Part shown: one piece after another, positions 53,392 through 61,500 of the stretch
Position numbering within the stretch: position 1 is the first letter of the stretch
Layout: the number at the start of each line of letters is the position of its first letter
Assembly (NCBI RefSeq): GCF_902143375.2
Contig: NZ_CABFVA020000014.1
Coordinates: 1-61,500 of the forward strand
DNA: 61,500 bases
Origin: Methylacidimicrobium tartarophylax
Lineage (GTDB): Bacteria > Verrucomicrobiota > Verrucomicrobiia > Methylacidiphilales > Methylacidiphilaceae
Direction: 5' to 3'
Translations under genes and position numbers: made by a program
Notes under the pieces: generated by a model
What the model saw: only the letters and a program-made list of their open reading frames with translations
Databases searched by the model: none
What the model was told of the DNA's origin: nothing

Positions 53392-54623
53392 CGGCACCCA
53401 CCGGACTCCTGGACCAGAGAATCCCGCTTCGCACCGAAGACCTTTCGGATGCCCCCGCCGGGGAACGGCTGATTGTCAATCTGGGGCCGTCCCATCCGAG
53501 CACGCACGGCGTGCTGCAGATCCTTCTCGAGTTGGATGGAGAGACCGTGGTGAAAGCGGATCCGGTGATCGGGTATCTGCATCGCGGCGACGAAAAGATC
53601 GCCGAGAACATGCAATACAATCAGTTCGTCCCTTACACCGACCGCCTCGACTACCTCGCTCCGCTGGCGAACAACGTTGCCTACGCCTGCGCCGTGGAAA
53701 AGTTGATGGGCTGGACGGTTCCGCCCCGTTGTCAGGCGATTCGGGTCATCTGTTGCGAGCTGGCTCGAATTTCCTCCCATCTTCTTGGGGTCGGGGCCTT
53801 TGCCATGGATTGCGGGGCGATTTCGGTCTTTCTCTACATCTTTACCGAACGGGAAAAGATCTACTCGCTGATCGAGGAGTTGACGGGTGCCCGTTTCACC
53901 ACGACCTATACCCGGGTCGGTGGTGTCGCCCGGGATCTGCCCGCCGGTTGGGTGGATCGGGCGATGGCCTTTGTGGATCAATTCGGCGCACGGGTTGACG
54001 AGCTCGACAAGCTGCTCTGCCGAAACCGTATTTTTGTCGACCGGACGAAGGGGATCGGCGTCATCCCACCGGACGATGCGCTCGACTACGGGCTGAGCGG
54101 CCCGAACCTCCGCGCCTCCGGGGTGGAACTCGATCTGCGCAAGAAAACGCCCTACCTCGGCTACGAACAATATGACTTTGACATGGTTCTCGGCAGCACG
54201 GGCGACTGTTATGATCGCTTCGTCGCCCGCATCGAGGAGATGCGCCAGAGCCGGCGGATCCTGCAGCAGGCGCTATCCCGGATCCCGGACGGGCCGGTCT
54301 GCGTGGACGACATTCGGAGCTACGATCCGGCGAAGGCGACCGTCCTCACCAAGATGGAGGAGTTGATTCAACATTTCATGATCGTGACCGAAGGGATCAC
54401 CGCCCCACCGGGAGAGGTCTACTTCGGCGCGGAAAACCCGAAAGGTGAGCTCGGGTTTTATATCCTCAGCAAGGGAGGCGGGGTGCCTTACCGGCTGAAG
54501 ATCCGTGCGCCGAGCTTTATGAGTTTGAGCGTCTTGCCGAAACTGCTTCCCGGACATCTGATTGCGGATGTGGTGGCCATTCTGGGCAGTCTCGATTTCG
54601 TCATGGGCGAGTGCGATCGATAA
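53388..54623 (+). CDS. nuoD: NADH-quinone oxidoreductase subunit D
   Basis: A 411-residue 49-kDa-type subunit forming the quinone-binding cavity with NuoB. NLGPSHPSTHGVLQILLELDGE, GYLHRGDEKIAENM and DRLDYLAPL contain the conserved quinone-site histidine and tyrosine; the C-terminus ends DFVMGECDR as in the family. Coupled to nuoC by a four-base overlap. Confidence 0.96.
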   Translation: MTAPTGLLDQRIPLRTEDLSDAPAGERLIVNLGPSHPSTHGVLQILLELDGETVVKADPVIGYLHRGDEKIAENMQYNQFVPYTDRLDYLAPLANNVAYACAVEKLMGWTVPPRCQAIRVICCELARISSHLLGVGAFAMDCGAISVFLYIFTEREKIYSLIEELTGARFTTTYTRVGGVARDLPAGWVDRAMAFVDQFGARVDELDKLLCRNRIFVDRTKGIGVIPPDDALDYGLSGPNLRASGVELDLRKKTPYLGYEQYDFDMVLGSTGDCYDRFVARIEEMRQSRRILQQALSRIPDGPVCVDDIRSYDPAKATVLTKMEELIQHFMIVTEGITAPPGEVYFGAENPKGELGFYILSKGGGVPYRLKIRAPSFMSLSVLPKLLPGHLIADVVAILGSLDFVMGECDR

Positions 54624-54642
54624 TGCGGGAGGACGAGTTGGC

Positions 54643-55197
54643 ATGGTAGGACCCGAACAACCCCTGCTTCCTGGGACGGAGGCTCCGGGAGCCGAATTCG
54701 AGCGGAAGGCGGACGAAATCATCCGGCAGTATCCGGTTTCTCGACGGAGTGCGGCTCTACCGCTTCTTCACCACTGGCAGCAAGAGTTTGGTTTTGTGAG
54801 CCAAAGAGCGGTCGAATGGATTGCGGAGAAGCTGGCGCTCAAACCGATCCATCTTCTGGAGCTCGTGACCTTTTATCCGATGCTTCGCGTTCGGCCCGCG
54901 GGGAAAATCAATTTCAGGGTCTGTCGTACCCTTTCCTGTGCTCTGGCCGGTAGTCACGATCTCTTCGCTCGGATCCGGGAAAGGTGCGGAGCAACCTCCT
55001 CTGCCGGCCACGGGATGTACGTGAGCCCGGATGGGGCCTATTCGGTGGAGTTCGTCGAGTGCCTCGCCGCCTGCGGAAGTGCCCCGGCGATGATGGTGGA
55101 GGAAGAAGAGTTCGAGCGGGCCACGATCGATACTGTGGAGAGGATCCTGGCCAAGAGCCAAGCGAGCCGCGCAACGGATGGTGTACAGAAAGGTTGA
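54643..55197 (+). CDS. nuoE: NADH-quinone oxidoreductase subunit E
   Basis: A 184-residue thioredoxin-like subunit holding the N1a [2Fe-2S] cluster. Ligands are in VCRTLSCALAG and VECLAACGSAP. The N-terminal helical region (PLLHHWQQEFGFVS) is typical. ATG 54643 lies after GGGAGGACGAG. One base separates it from nuoF. Confidence 0.95.
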   Translation: MVGPEQPLLPGTEAPGAEFERKADEIIRQYPVSRRSAALPLLHHWQQEFGFVSQRAVEWIAEKLALKPIHLLELVTFYPMLRVRPAGKINFRVCRTLSCALAGSHDLFARIRERCGATSSAGHGMYVSPDGAYSVEFVECLAACGSAPAMMVEEEEFERATIDTVERILAKSQASRATDGVQKG

Positions 55198-55198
55198 A

Positions 55199-56584
55199 AT
55201 GGCCGAAATCGGATCAGCGAAAGGCCCGACAGGGGAGCATCGGATCATTCTTCGTTACGCGGATGAGCCGGATTATACCCCGGACATCGACTGCTATCTG
55301 CGGCACGGGGGTTATGAGCAGCTGCGCAAGGCTCTCTCAATGGACCCGGCGGCGATCGTGGCGGAGGTCAAGGCTTCCGGGCTTCGGGGAAGGGGGGGAG
55401 CGGGTTTTCCGACCGGAACGAAGTGGGGCTTCATCGACCATGCGAAGAACCGGAAGCCGGTCTATCTGCTCTGCAACGCCGATGAGTCCGAGCCGGGGAC
55501 CTTCAAAGACCGCCAGATCATCTACAAGGATCCCCATCAGCTTCTGGAAGGAATGATCATCTCTTCCTATGCGAATCACGCACACCTCGCCTACATCTAC
55601 ATCCGGGGCGAGATGGTCCGCGGGGCGCAGATCCTGGAACGCGCCCTTGCCGAGGCGCGCGCCAAGAACCTCTTGGGCGCAAACATCCTTGGCAGCGGAT
55701 ACGATTTGGATATTTTCGTCTTCCGCGGTGCGGGCGCTTACATTTGTGGGGAGGAGACGGGGCTCATCGAATCGCTGGAGGGGAAGCGGGCCTATCCGCG
55801 CATCAAGCCGCCCTATTTCCCCGCCGTGTTGGGGCTCTACCTCTGCCCGACGATCGTCAACAACGTCGAGACCTTGTGCAACGTCAAGCACATCGTAGAG
55901 ATGGGAGGCGAGGCTTACGCGAAGATCGGCACTCGTAACAACACGGGTACGCGAATCTGGTGTGTGAGTGGGGATGTCCGCCGTCCCGGCTATTTTGAAT
56001 ACGACGGAGGAGCAATCACGCTCGGAAAACTCCTCTACGAGGTCTGCGGAGGCATTCGCGACGGAAACCGGCTCAAGGCGGTGATCCCCGGCGGATCGTC
56101 GGCAAAGGTCTTGCGCGCGGGGGAGACCTATCGAATCCGTCGGGCGAACTCCGAGGGCACCATGGAAGAGATCGAGATGACGCTCGAGGATCTTCCCTTG
56201 GACTTCGATACGATCGCGGCCTCCGGCTCCATGTCGGGTTCGGGTGGAATTATCGTCATGGATGAGACTCGGGACATGGTGGAATGCCTGAATAACCTCT
56301 CGGCGTTTTACGCCCACGAGTCGTGCGGCCAGTGCACGCCGTGCCGGGAAGGAGCCCTCTGGATGCATAAGATCCTCGACCGGATGGCCGAAGGGGAGGG
56401 GAGACCGGAGGATCCTCAGCTGCTTCTCGATCTGTCGGGCCAGATTGCCGGCCGAACGATCTGTGCGTTTGGAGAGGCTTGTTCCTGGCCGGTGGAGAGC
56501 TTCGTCGCCAAGTTCCGGGAAGAGTTCGAAGCCAAGGCGGCGCAAGAGCGCAAAGAGCACGAGCGCCTGCAACCCGCCTGTTAA
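55199..56584 (+). CDS. nuoF: NADH-quinone oxidoreductase subunit F
   Basis: A 461-residue NADH-oxidising subunit. The FMN/NADH site comprises GLRGRGGAGFPTGTKW, ADESEPGTFKDR and YICGEETGLIESLEG. Cluster N3 cysteines are in ESCGQCTPCREG and CAFGEAC. ATG 55199, after AGAAAGG, is preferred to ATG 55178, which overlaps nuoE. Its presence with nuoE and nuoG shows a full NADH-dehydrogenase module rather than an Fpo-type complex. Confidence 0.96.
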   Translation: MAEIGSAKGPTGEHRIILRYADEPDYTPDIDCYLRHGGYEQLRKALSMDPAAIVAEVKASGLRGRGGAGFPTGTKWGFIDHAKNRKPVYLLCNADESEPGTFKDRQIIYKDPHQLLEGMIISSYANHAHLAYIYIRGEMVRGAQILERALAEARAKNLLGANILGSGYDLDIFVFRGAGAYICGEETGLIESLEGKRAYPRIKPPYFPAVLGLYLCPTIVNNVETLCNVKHIVEMGGEAYAKIGTRNNTGTRIWCVSGDVRRPGYFEYDGGAITLGKLLYEVCGGIRDGNRLKAVIPGGSSAKVLRAGETYRIRRANSEGTMEEIEMTLEDLPLDFDTIAASGSMSGSGGIIVMDETRDMVECLNNLSAFYAHESCGQCTPCREGALWMHKILDRMAEGEGRPEDPQLLLDLSGQIAGRTICAFGEACSWPVESFVAKFREEFEAKAAQERKEHERLQPAC

Positions 56585-56608
56585 ATCAGCACCGTTACGA
56601 GTCTAGCC

Positions 56609-58294
56609 ATGGCCTTGATCCGAAATCCCTTCGACCATGATTTACCCTCTGCCGATTCCCCGCGGGTCCATGTCCAGTTGGATGGAACGTGGGTGGAAGT
56701 GCCGCTTGGTCTCAATGTGATCGAGGTGGCCCGTCGCTTCGGCAAACTGATTCCCCATTATTGCTATCATCCGAAGCTTTCGATCGCGGGCAACTGCCGG
56801 ATGTGCCTCTTCGAGATGGGCACACCGAAGCGTGGTCCCGATCGGAAACCGATTTTGGACGCCGAGGGACGGCCGGAACTGCAGTGGATGCCCAGGCCGC
56901 AGATTGCGTGCGCGACGACCGCCTTCGAGGGTCTAGGGATTCGGACGGGCTCTCCACTAGCCGAGTCGTGCCAGAAAGGGGTCATGGAGTTCCTGCTGGC
57001 CAACCATCCCTTGGATTGCCCGATCTGCGACCAAGCCGGAGAGTGCAAGCTCCAGGAACATGCCTTTGATTACGGGAAAGGCCGGAGCCGATTCGGAGAG
57101 GAGAAGGTCAAGAAGCCGAAGCGGGTCGATATCGGGCCCCGCATTCTTCTCGACGACGAACGGTGCATCCTCTGCACCCGATGCATTCGCTTTGCGCGGG
57201 AGATCGCGGACGACGACTGCCTAGGCATTACCCAACGGGGAGGCCGTAACCGGCTGTCGATTTATCCGGACAAGCGCTTTGCGAGCAACTATTCGCTCAA
57301 CACGGCGGACATCTGCCCGGTCGGTGCGCTGACGACCAAAGATTTCCGTTTCCGGATGCGTGTCTGGTTTCTTAAGGAGACCAAGAGCATCTGCGTCGAC
57401 TGCGCGACCGGCTGCAACGTGACCATCGGCAGCCGCGAGGGTTTTGTCCATCGATTGACCCCCCGCGTCAACGAGGCGGTCAACTCGCACTGGATGTGTG
57501 ATCAGGGCCGCCTTGGCTTCCATCCCATTCATAGCAAACATCGGGTCCTCGAGCCTGCCAGGCGGGGAGAGGCCGGACTCTTTCCCGGCGAATGGCCGCT
57601 CGTCCTCGGGCAGGTGGCAGAGTCCTTGCGGAAGCTCGAGCCTCCCTCTCTCGCCCTTCTGGTCTCCGCTCGTCTGACCAACGAAGAGCTTTTTCTGGTC
57701 CAGCGTCTGCGGGATCTGCTGCAGGGAGAATCCGAGATCTTCACCGAAGTTGTTCCTCGGAAGGGAGAAGCCGATGGCCTTCTCCGAAGCGACGATCTCA
57801 ATCCGAACAGCCGGGGCTCCCGTATCTTAGGAATCGGGGCCGGTGGCGAGAAGCTTCCCGAGCTCCGGAAAAGAATCGAGGAAGGGAAGGTACGCGCTCT
57901 GTTCTGCCTTCACGAAGACGCGGTCAGCGCCGGAGTGCCGGAGGAGCTGCTCGAGCGCCTCTCCCTTCTCGTCTGGCAAGGGATCCTCGCGGATAAGACC
58001 AGCGAAAAGGCGCACTGGGTGCTTCCGGGCGCTTCGTTTGCAGAGAAGAGCGGGTCGATGGTCAATCGTGCAGGACAGGTCCAGCGGCTCCATCAGGCGA
58101 TCCCGGCACCGGGTCGCGCGAAGGAAGACGTCTGGATTCTTCGAGGGCTGATTCTCGCCTTGGGAGGAGAGGACTTGGGCCAAAGCGGCCCGGAGGTTTT
58201 CTCGAAGATGGCGGCGACGACTCCCGCCTTCCAGGGCTTGACCTGGCCTGGCCTCGGGGATCAGGGGGTATCGCTTCCGGCAGAGGCACGCTAG
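56609..58294 (+). CDS. nuoG: NADH-quinone oxidoreductase subunit G (short form)
   Basis: A 561-residue subunit, much shorter than the roughly 780-910 residues of Thermus or E. coli. The N-terminal iron-sulfur domains are intact: IPHYCYHPKLSIAGNCRMC (N1b), HPLDCPICDQAGEC (N5 region) and DDERCILCTRCIRF (N4). The additional CxxCx3Cx27C motif of cluster N7 is present (CVDCATGC, then C in HWMCDQGR exactly 27 residues on). The molybdopterin-like C-terminal domain is reduced to about 250 poorly conserved residues. Confidence 0.93.
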   Translation: MALIRNPFDHDLPSADSPRVHVQLDGTWVEVPLGLNVIEVARRFGKLIPHYCYHPKLSIAGNCRMCLFEMGTPKRGPDRKPILDAEGRPELQWMPRPQIACATTAFEGLGIRTGSPLAESCQKGVMEFLLANHPLDCPICDQAGECKLQEHAFDYGKGRSRFGEEKVKKPKRVDIGPRILLDDERCILCTRCIRFAREIADDDCLGITQRGGRNRLSIYPDKRFASNYSLNTADICPVGALTTKDFRFRMRVWFLKETKSICVDCATGCNVTIGSREGFVHRLTPRVNEAVNSHWMCDQGRLGFHPIHSKHRVLEPARRGEAGLFPGEWPLVLGQVAESLRKLEPPSLALLVSARLTNEELFLVQRLRDLLQGESEIFTEVVPRKGEADGLLRSDDLNPNSRGSRILGIGAGGEKLPELRKRIEEGKVRALFCLHEDAVSAGVPEELLERLSLLVWQGILADKTSEKAHWVLPGASFAEKSGSMVNRAGQVQRLHQAIPAPGRAKEDVWILRGLILALGGEDLGQSGPEVFSKMAATTPAFQGLTWPGLGDQGVSLPAEAR

Positions 58295-58308
58295 GAGAGA
58301 CGAAATTC

Positions 58309-59439
58309 ATGGTCACGGCACTCACTATTTTTCTTGTCAGTACGCTCATCAAGATCCTTCTGGTCGTCGCAGTCCTCCTCGGACTGGTCGCCTACGCCGT
58401 CTTGGCGGAGAGAAAGGTGAGCGCGGCAATGCAAGATCGCATCGGGCCGAACCGCGTTGGGCTTCCCTTCCTGAAGGCGCGCCTGATGGGGTTGGGTCAG
58501 CCGCTGGCCGATGCCTTCAAGCTGATGCTCAAAGAGCAGTTCGTTCCCGGGAACGTACGCGGCTTCTACTACAATCTGGCTCCGATTCTCTCCTTCCTTC
58601 CGGCCCTCTTGGCCATTTGCGTCATCCCCTTCGCGGGAGTGGATCCCATCCACTTGCCTGGACTCTCCGTTGCGATCCCTCAACCGGGGGTGATCGCCAA
58701 TGTGGGAATCGGTGCCCTTTTTCTCTTTGCGGTGACCTCTCTCGGGGTCTACGGAATCGTCTTGGCGGGATGGTCGTCCAACTCCAAGTACGCGTTCCTC
58801 GGCGGCATCCGATCGAGCGCCCAGATGATCTCCTATGAAGTCGCCATGGGATTCTCAGCCATGCCCATCTTCTTGATTTCCGGAGCGTTGAGCCTACCGC
58901 AGATCGTTGATTTTCAGGTCGAGCGCGGCTGGTTTCTTCTGCCCTTTGTCGGGAAACAGTTCGACTGGCATCTCCTTTTCCTCTGGCCTTCGCTCCTGCT
59001 CTCCTCCGTGATCTTCCTGGTGACCCTGTTTGCGGAGACCAATCGAGCTCCCTTCGATCTTCCGGAAAGCGAGCAGGAGCTCGTGGGAGGCTTCAATACC
59101 GAATATGGAGGCATGCGTTTCGGCATGTTCTTCCTGGGCGAATATGCGGCGCTCATCTCTGCCAGCGGTCTTTTCGTCACCCTCTTTCTCGGAGGTTGGA
59201 GCCTTCCTTTCGGCTGGCTGGCAACGGCGGGTTCCCTCGGAACCTTTCTTCTCCAGGCGCTCGTCTTCTTGGGCAAAGTCTGCCTCCTGGTCTTTTTCTT
59301 CATGTGGATCCGTTGGACGCTTCCCCGATTTCGCTACGATCAAGTCATGACGCTTGGCTGGAAAGTCTTGCTTCCCCTCTCCATGGCCAACATCGTGCTC
59401 GTCGCGATCCTGCTCGCCGTCTTCGGCGGAACGCCTTAG
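58309..59439 (+). CDS. nuoH: NADH-quinone oxidoreductase subunit H
   Basis: A 376-residue membrane subunit linking the peripheral and membrane arms at the quinone entry. Eight or so helices and the signatures AERKVSAAMQDRIGPNRVG, YAFLGGIRSSAQMISYE, FAETNRAPFDLPESEQELVGG and TEYGGMRFGMFFLGEY are present. It is the last nuo gene in the window; nuoI does not follow, and a repeat fragment lies two bases after its stop. Confidence 0.96.
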   Translation: MVTALTIFLVSTLIKILLVVAVLLGLVAYAVLAERKVSAAMQDRIGPNRVGLPFLKARLMGLGQPLADAFKLMLKEQFVPGNVRGFYYNLAPILSFLPALLAICVIPFAGVDPIHLPGLSVAIPQPGVIANVGIGALFLFAVTSLGVYGIVLAGWSSNSKYAFLGGIRSSAQMISYEVAMGFSAMPIFLISGALSLPQIVDFQVERGWFLLPFVGKQFDWHLLFLWPSLLLSSVIFLVTLFAETNRAPFDLPESEQELVGGFNTEYGGMRFGMFFLGEYAALISASGLFVTLFLGGWSLPFGWLATAGSLGTFLLQALVFLGKVCLLVFFFMWIRWTLPRFRYDQVMTLGWKVLLPLSMANIVLVAILLAVFGGTP

Positions 59440-59441
59440 GG

Positions 59442-59480
59442 GCCATTTCCGACAAGCTTTCTGCCGCAGGCTGGAAGACT
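59442..59480 (+). repeat. Fragment of the dispersed repeat, R7 (left end, type B)
   Basis: About 39 bases resembling the left end of R6: GCCATTTC, then ACAAGCTTTCT, then a diverged GCCGCAGGCTGG. No right end is seen, so this is a decayed or truncated copy. It occupies most of the space between nuoH and the convergent L,D-transpeptidase gene. Confidence 0.6.
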
Positions 59481-59488
59481 CGACGGGT

Positions 59489-60301
59489 TCAAGGAGACGA
59501 CGCCAGCCCGATCCTTGTGGGACTAGGCAGCGCCCAAGATTGCCAGAGACGGCGGTAGTCGTTCTCGGTCAGCACGACGAGCTCGGGATCGCCCCTGGGA
59601 TCGAGCCACTGGATCAGGCTCAGGAGGTTCTTCTTTTCGAGAGCCAGGCAGCCGGAGGTGGCTGCCCGTTCCCCATATCGGCCATGGAGGAAAATGGCGC
59701 TGCCTCCTCCCGGGTGGCTTACGGGGTAGTTGTGCTCCACGAAGACCATCCATTCGAGCACCGGGTCCTCGATGTGGAGTCGTTCCCCCTCAAACCAGTC
59801 GGGAAGGTCTGCCCCATTCGAGATGGTCACCAGATGGTTATACTGGGGCAGTTCAGGATTCTCGATCCAGGCATCCTGCGGCGACTTTTGGTGATAGAGC
59901 CGCCATTTGGCGCCCGCCGGGAGGGACGGGGCGATTCCCAGGATCAGACCGAGCCGGAAGCAGCCCGCTGGAGTCCGGCCATCGCCTTCCTCTTTCTGGA
60001 GACCGGACTGCGGCGGATGAAGGCCGGAGCCCCAGGCGACTCCATTGCGGCCGAGGAGGACGGGGATCACCTCTCCGTCCCGCTTCCATCCTCCTCCGGG
60101 GAGAACCCGTTCCCAGCAAGAAAGCCTCCCCTGCCAGGAGTTGGACTGGCTCACGACGACCAGAATGCGCTGCTCCAGGCGGAAGGGCCAGAGGAGAAGG
60201 GACTTCCAGATCCAGAGGAGCGCCAGGAGAAGGCCGGGGAGAATCGCGAGCCAGCTCGGGAAGCGGTTCCCCTTGAGCCAAGCAAGCCACCGATTCCTCA
60301 T
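59489..60301 (-). CDS. L,D-transpeptidase (YkuD) family protein, membrane-anchored
   Basis: About 270 residues. One N-terminal transmembrane helix (LAILPGLLLALLWIWKSLLLW) would anchor the protein facing the periplasm. The YkuD catalytic region is IFLHGRYGERAATSGCLAL, with His and the nucleophilic Cys at the expected spacing (H-x7-9-S-x-G-C). DGRTPAGCFRL earlier is also typical. Such enzymes form 3-3 peptidoglycan crosslinks or attach proteins to the wall. ATG 60301 is preferred, because the earlier in-frame ATG at 60313 lies inside the end of repeat R6. Confidence 0.88.
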   Translation of the reverse strand: MRNRWLAWLKGNRFPSWLAILPGLLLALLWIWKSLLLWPFRLEQRILVVVSQSNSWQGRLSCWERVLPGGGWKRDGEVIPVLLGRNGVAWGSGLHPPQSGLQKEEGDGRTPAGCFRLGLILGIAPSLPAGAKWRLYHQKSPQDAWIENPELPQYNHLVTISNGADLPDWFEGERLHIEDPVLEWMVFVEHNYPVSHPGGGSAIFLHGRYGERAATSGCLALEKKNLLSLIQWLDPRGDPELVVLTENDYRRLWQSWALPSPTRIGLASSP

Positions 60302-60302
60302 C

Positions 60303-60489
60303 TTAGCCGCCATTTCTCACAAGCTTTCTCCTGCGGCTTGCAAAATGGGCTCGTCTGCTTCGTTCTCGCTTGGTTTTCCATCCTTGCAGTATGTCGTCAT
60401 ACAGCTCCGGTGGAAAACCGGCGCCACGCCTCGCATCCAAGCCCATTTGCGGCGCCTCGGCTACGAAATTTGCGAGAAATGGCTGCTAA
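60303..60489 (+). repeat. Dispersed palindromic repeat, copy R6 (type B ends)
   Basis: A 187-bp full copy with ends TTAGCCGCCATTTCTCACAAG and TTTGCGAGAAATGGCTGCTAA, an imperfect inverted repeat. Inner arms GCAAAATGGGCT and AGCCCATTTGCGG pair perfectly over most of their length, as do GGTTTTCCA and TGGAAAACC. It is closest to R1. It lies between the L,D-transpeptidase and BtpA-family genes, covering the region upstream of the transpeptidase. Confidence 0.92.
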
Positions 60490-60503
60490 CCCGATTCCGC
60501 GAA

Positions 60504-61376
60504 TCAGTGCGGGGGGAATTCCGCATGCAGGATGCGCGCCAGCCGTTGGGCCTTTTGCGGATCGACCGCACTCTCGATCCCTTGGGTTTTCACGGAGCTT
60601 CCGACAAGGGCGCCATCGCTTGGAGCAAGATAGCGCATCAGGTTGTCCTCCGTGATCCCGCTTCCCACGAGGATCGGAGTATGCGGTAAAACGCTCCGGA
60701 CGCGATCGATGTCTTCGGGGGAGGCTTCGGTTCCCGTCCTTGGTCCGGTCAGGATGACTCCATCGGCCAGAGCCCGCTCGACCAGATCGAGCGCCTCCTC
60801 TTCCAGCGGGCGAGGGGCCAGAGGCAGCGCGTGCTTGACGCGGAGGTCGGCCAGAATGCGGACTCCCGCGGCAAAACGAGATCTGTCGCGAAGAAGGGAA
60901 GCCGCTTCCCCTTCCAACACCCCTTGGTCGGTGACCGCCGCATTCGCAAGAAGATTGACGCGCAAGAAGCTCCCGCCGCAAGCCACGCAGAGCGCAAGTG
61001 CCGCGCGAGGATCGTTGCGCAGCACATTGAAGCCCAGGGGCATCGACGTCATCCGGCGGATTTCGCTGCCGACCGCCGCCATGCCGGCGACCGTTTCTGC
61101 GGGCACGGCCTGCTTCCAGAAAGGGACATCTCCGTAGTTCTCGATGCAGAGTGCGTCCGCTCCTCCCTCCCGCCAAGCAGAGGCATCCGCAAGAGCGCTC
61201 TCCACCACGGCATCGAACCGGCCGTCATACCTCGGGGCTCCCGGCAGCGGTCGCAGATGCACGAGGCCGATCAGAAGCTTCGGACCGCCGGCGGTCAAGG
61301 GAAGCTCCACGAATCGGGCCACGGAGGAATCTTTACGGAGAGTCGGGCTCGGGACAAGAGTTTCCCTCTCGGACAA
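60504..61376 (-). CDS. BtpA/SgcQ family TIM-barrel protein
   Basis: A 290-residue protein of the BtpA family. Recognisable blocks are LIGLVHLRPLPGAPRY, ADALCIENYGDVPF, GFNVLRNDPRAALALC, FLRVNLL, VTDQGVLEG, ILADLRVKHA and PILVGSGITEDNL. BtpA affects photosystem I stability in cyanobacteria, but homologues such as SgcQ occur in non-phototrophs, where the substrate is unknown; the barrel end with GSGITEDN suggests phosphate binding. The first 20 or so residues are unconserved, so the start could be later. Confidence 0.85.
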   Translation of the reverse strand: MSERETLVPSPTLRKDSSVARFVELPLTAGGPKLLIGLVHLRPLPGAPRYDGRFDAVVESALADASAWREGGADALCIENYGDVPFWKQAVPAETVAGMAAVGSEIRRMTSMPLGFNVLRNDPRAALALCVACGGSFLRVNLLANAAVTDQGVLEGEAASLLRDRSRFAAGVRILADLRVKHALPLAPRPLEEEALDLVERALADGVILTGPRTGTEASPEDIDRVRSVLPHTPILVGSGITEDNLMRYLAPSDGALVGSSVKTQGIESAVDPQKAQRLARILHAEFPPH

Positions 61377-61392
61377 CGCTCTCCTGGGGATG

Positions 61393-61457
61393 GCGAAGTT
61401 CGCACCGGAGGCCGAGTGCGCAAGGAGCGGGAGAACGCTTGCAAGACGGGCAGGTTA
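61393..61457 (-). repeat. Fragment of the dispersed repeat, R8 (type A, inverse, decayed)
   Basis: GAAGTTCGCACCGGAGGCC resembles the inner arm next to the right end of other copies, and AGGAGCGGGAGAACGCTTGC followed by AAGACGGGCAGGTT resembles the inverted left end (compare R4: CAGGAGAACGCTTGTGAGAC). The middle is missing. It lies directly upstream of the BtpA-family gene. Similarity is judged by eye and is partial. Confidence 0.45.
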
Positions 61458-61500
61458 AGACACTGCTCTGCTTCCTGTCCTCCTCCGCCGGAGAAGCCGG

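Overview
The window reads as about 61.5 kb of chromosome from a GC-rich, Gram-negative bacterium. LpxA, a PagL-like lipid A deacylase and LolD/LolC-E-type lipoprotein export genes show an outer membrane with lipid A. A DapL-type LL-diaminopimelate aminotransferase, single unlinked biosynthetic genes in short operons, and an SBP56/methanethiol-oxidase gene would fit the Verrucomicrobiota, possibly an acidophilic methanotroph. That placement is inference from gene content, not proven. I found no tRNA, rRNA, CRISPR array, prophage or complete insertion sequence.

Layout. 0-10 kb: ComM/YifB N-terminus (cut by the edge), LysM protein, SBP56 protein with a coupled membrane protein, aquaporin, glutamate synthase large subunit (minus strand), trpA, ruvX. 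10-22 kb: PagL-like barrel, truA-trmL-hisF, a two-domain retropepsin-like protein, a minus-strand lexA/GT2/deacetylase/GT87 group, then DUF393, dUTPase-like, trmB and pheT. 22-30 kb: minus-strand phnP-like/tatD/ilvD, then STAS/SpoIIE-phosphatase followed by grpE-dnaJ. 29-39.6 kb: minus-strand dapL-dinG-rluD, a tandem pair of unknown secreted paralogues, a half-size TauE/SafE protein, and miaA-hflX-radC-lpxA. 39.6-43 kb: a minus-strand operon of unknown exported or membrane proteins, one with a GExH motif. 43-52 kb, all minus: ilvE-mcsA-like-rpiB, acs, hisC-tyrA-lolC/E-lolD, and an LMW tyrosine phosphatase. 52-59.4 kb: nuoBCDEFGH, with no nuoA upstream and no nuoI-N downstream. 59.4-61.5 kb: L,D-transpeptidase and a BtpA-family protein, both minus.

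The most unusual structure is a dispersed intergenic repeat present in six substantial copies (about 12.9, 22.2, 33.7, 47.1, 51.5 and 60.3 kb) plus two fragments (59.4 and 61.4 kb). Each full copy is about 180 bp, is one long imperfect palindrome, and ends in matched inverted repeats of one of two types. Paired changes between copies preserve the stem, and the two shortened copies have lost opposing arm segments or the apex, so they remain palindromic. This resembles ERIC or Correia elements in architecture, but I do not recognise the sequence. Copies touch gene ends: one supplies the lolD stop codon, one begins at the hisF stop, and one contains an alternative start of the L,D-transpeptidase.

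Many genes are linked by ATGA or short overlaps (polysaccharide deacetylase/GT87, trmB/pheT, grpE/dnaJ, radC/lpxA, hisC/tyrA/lolC-E, ilvE/mcsA-like, nuoC/nuoD), which points to translationally coupled operons.
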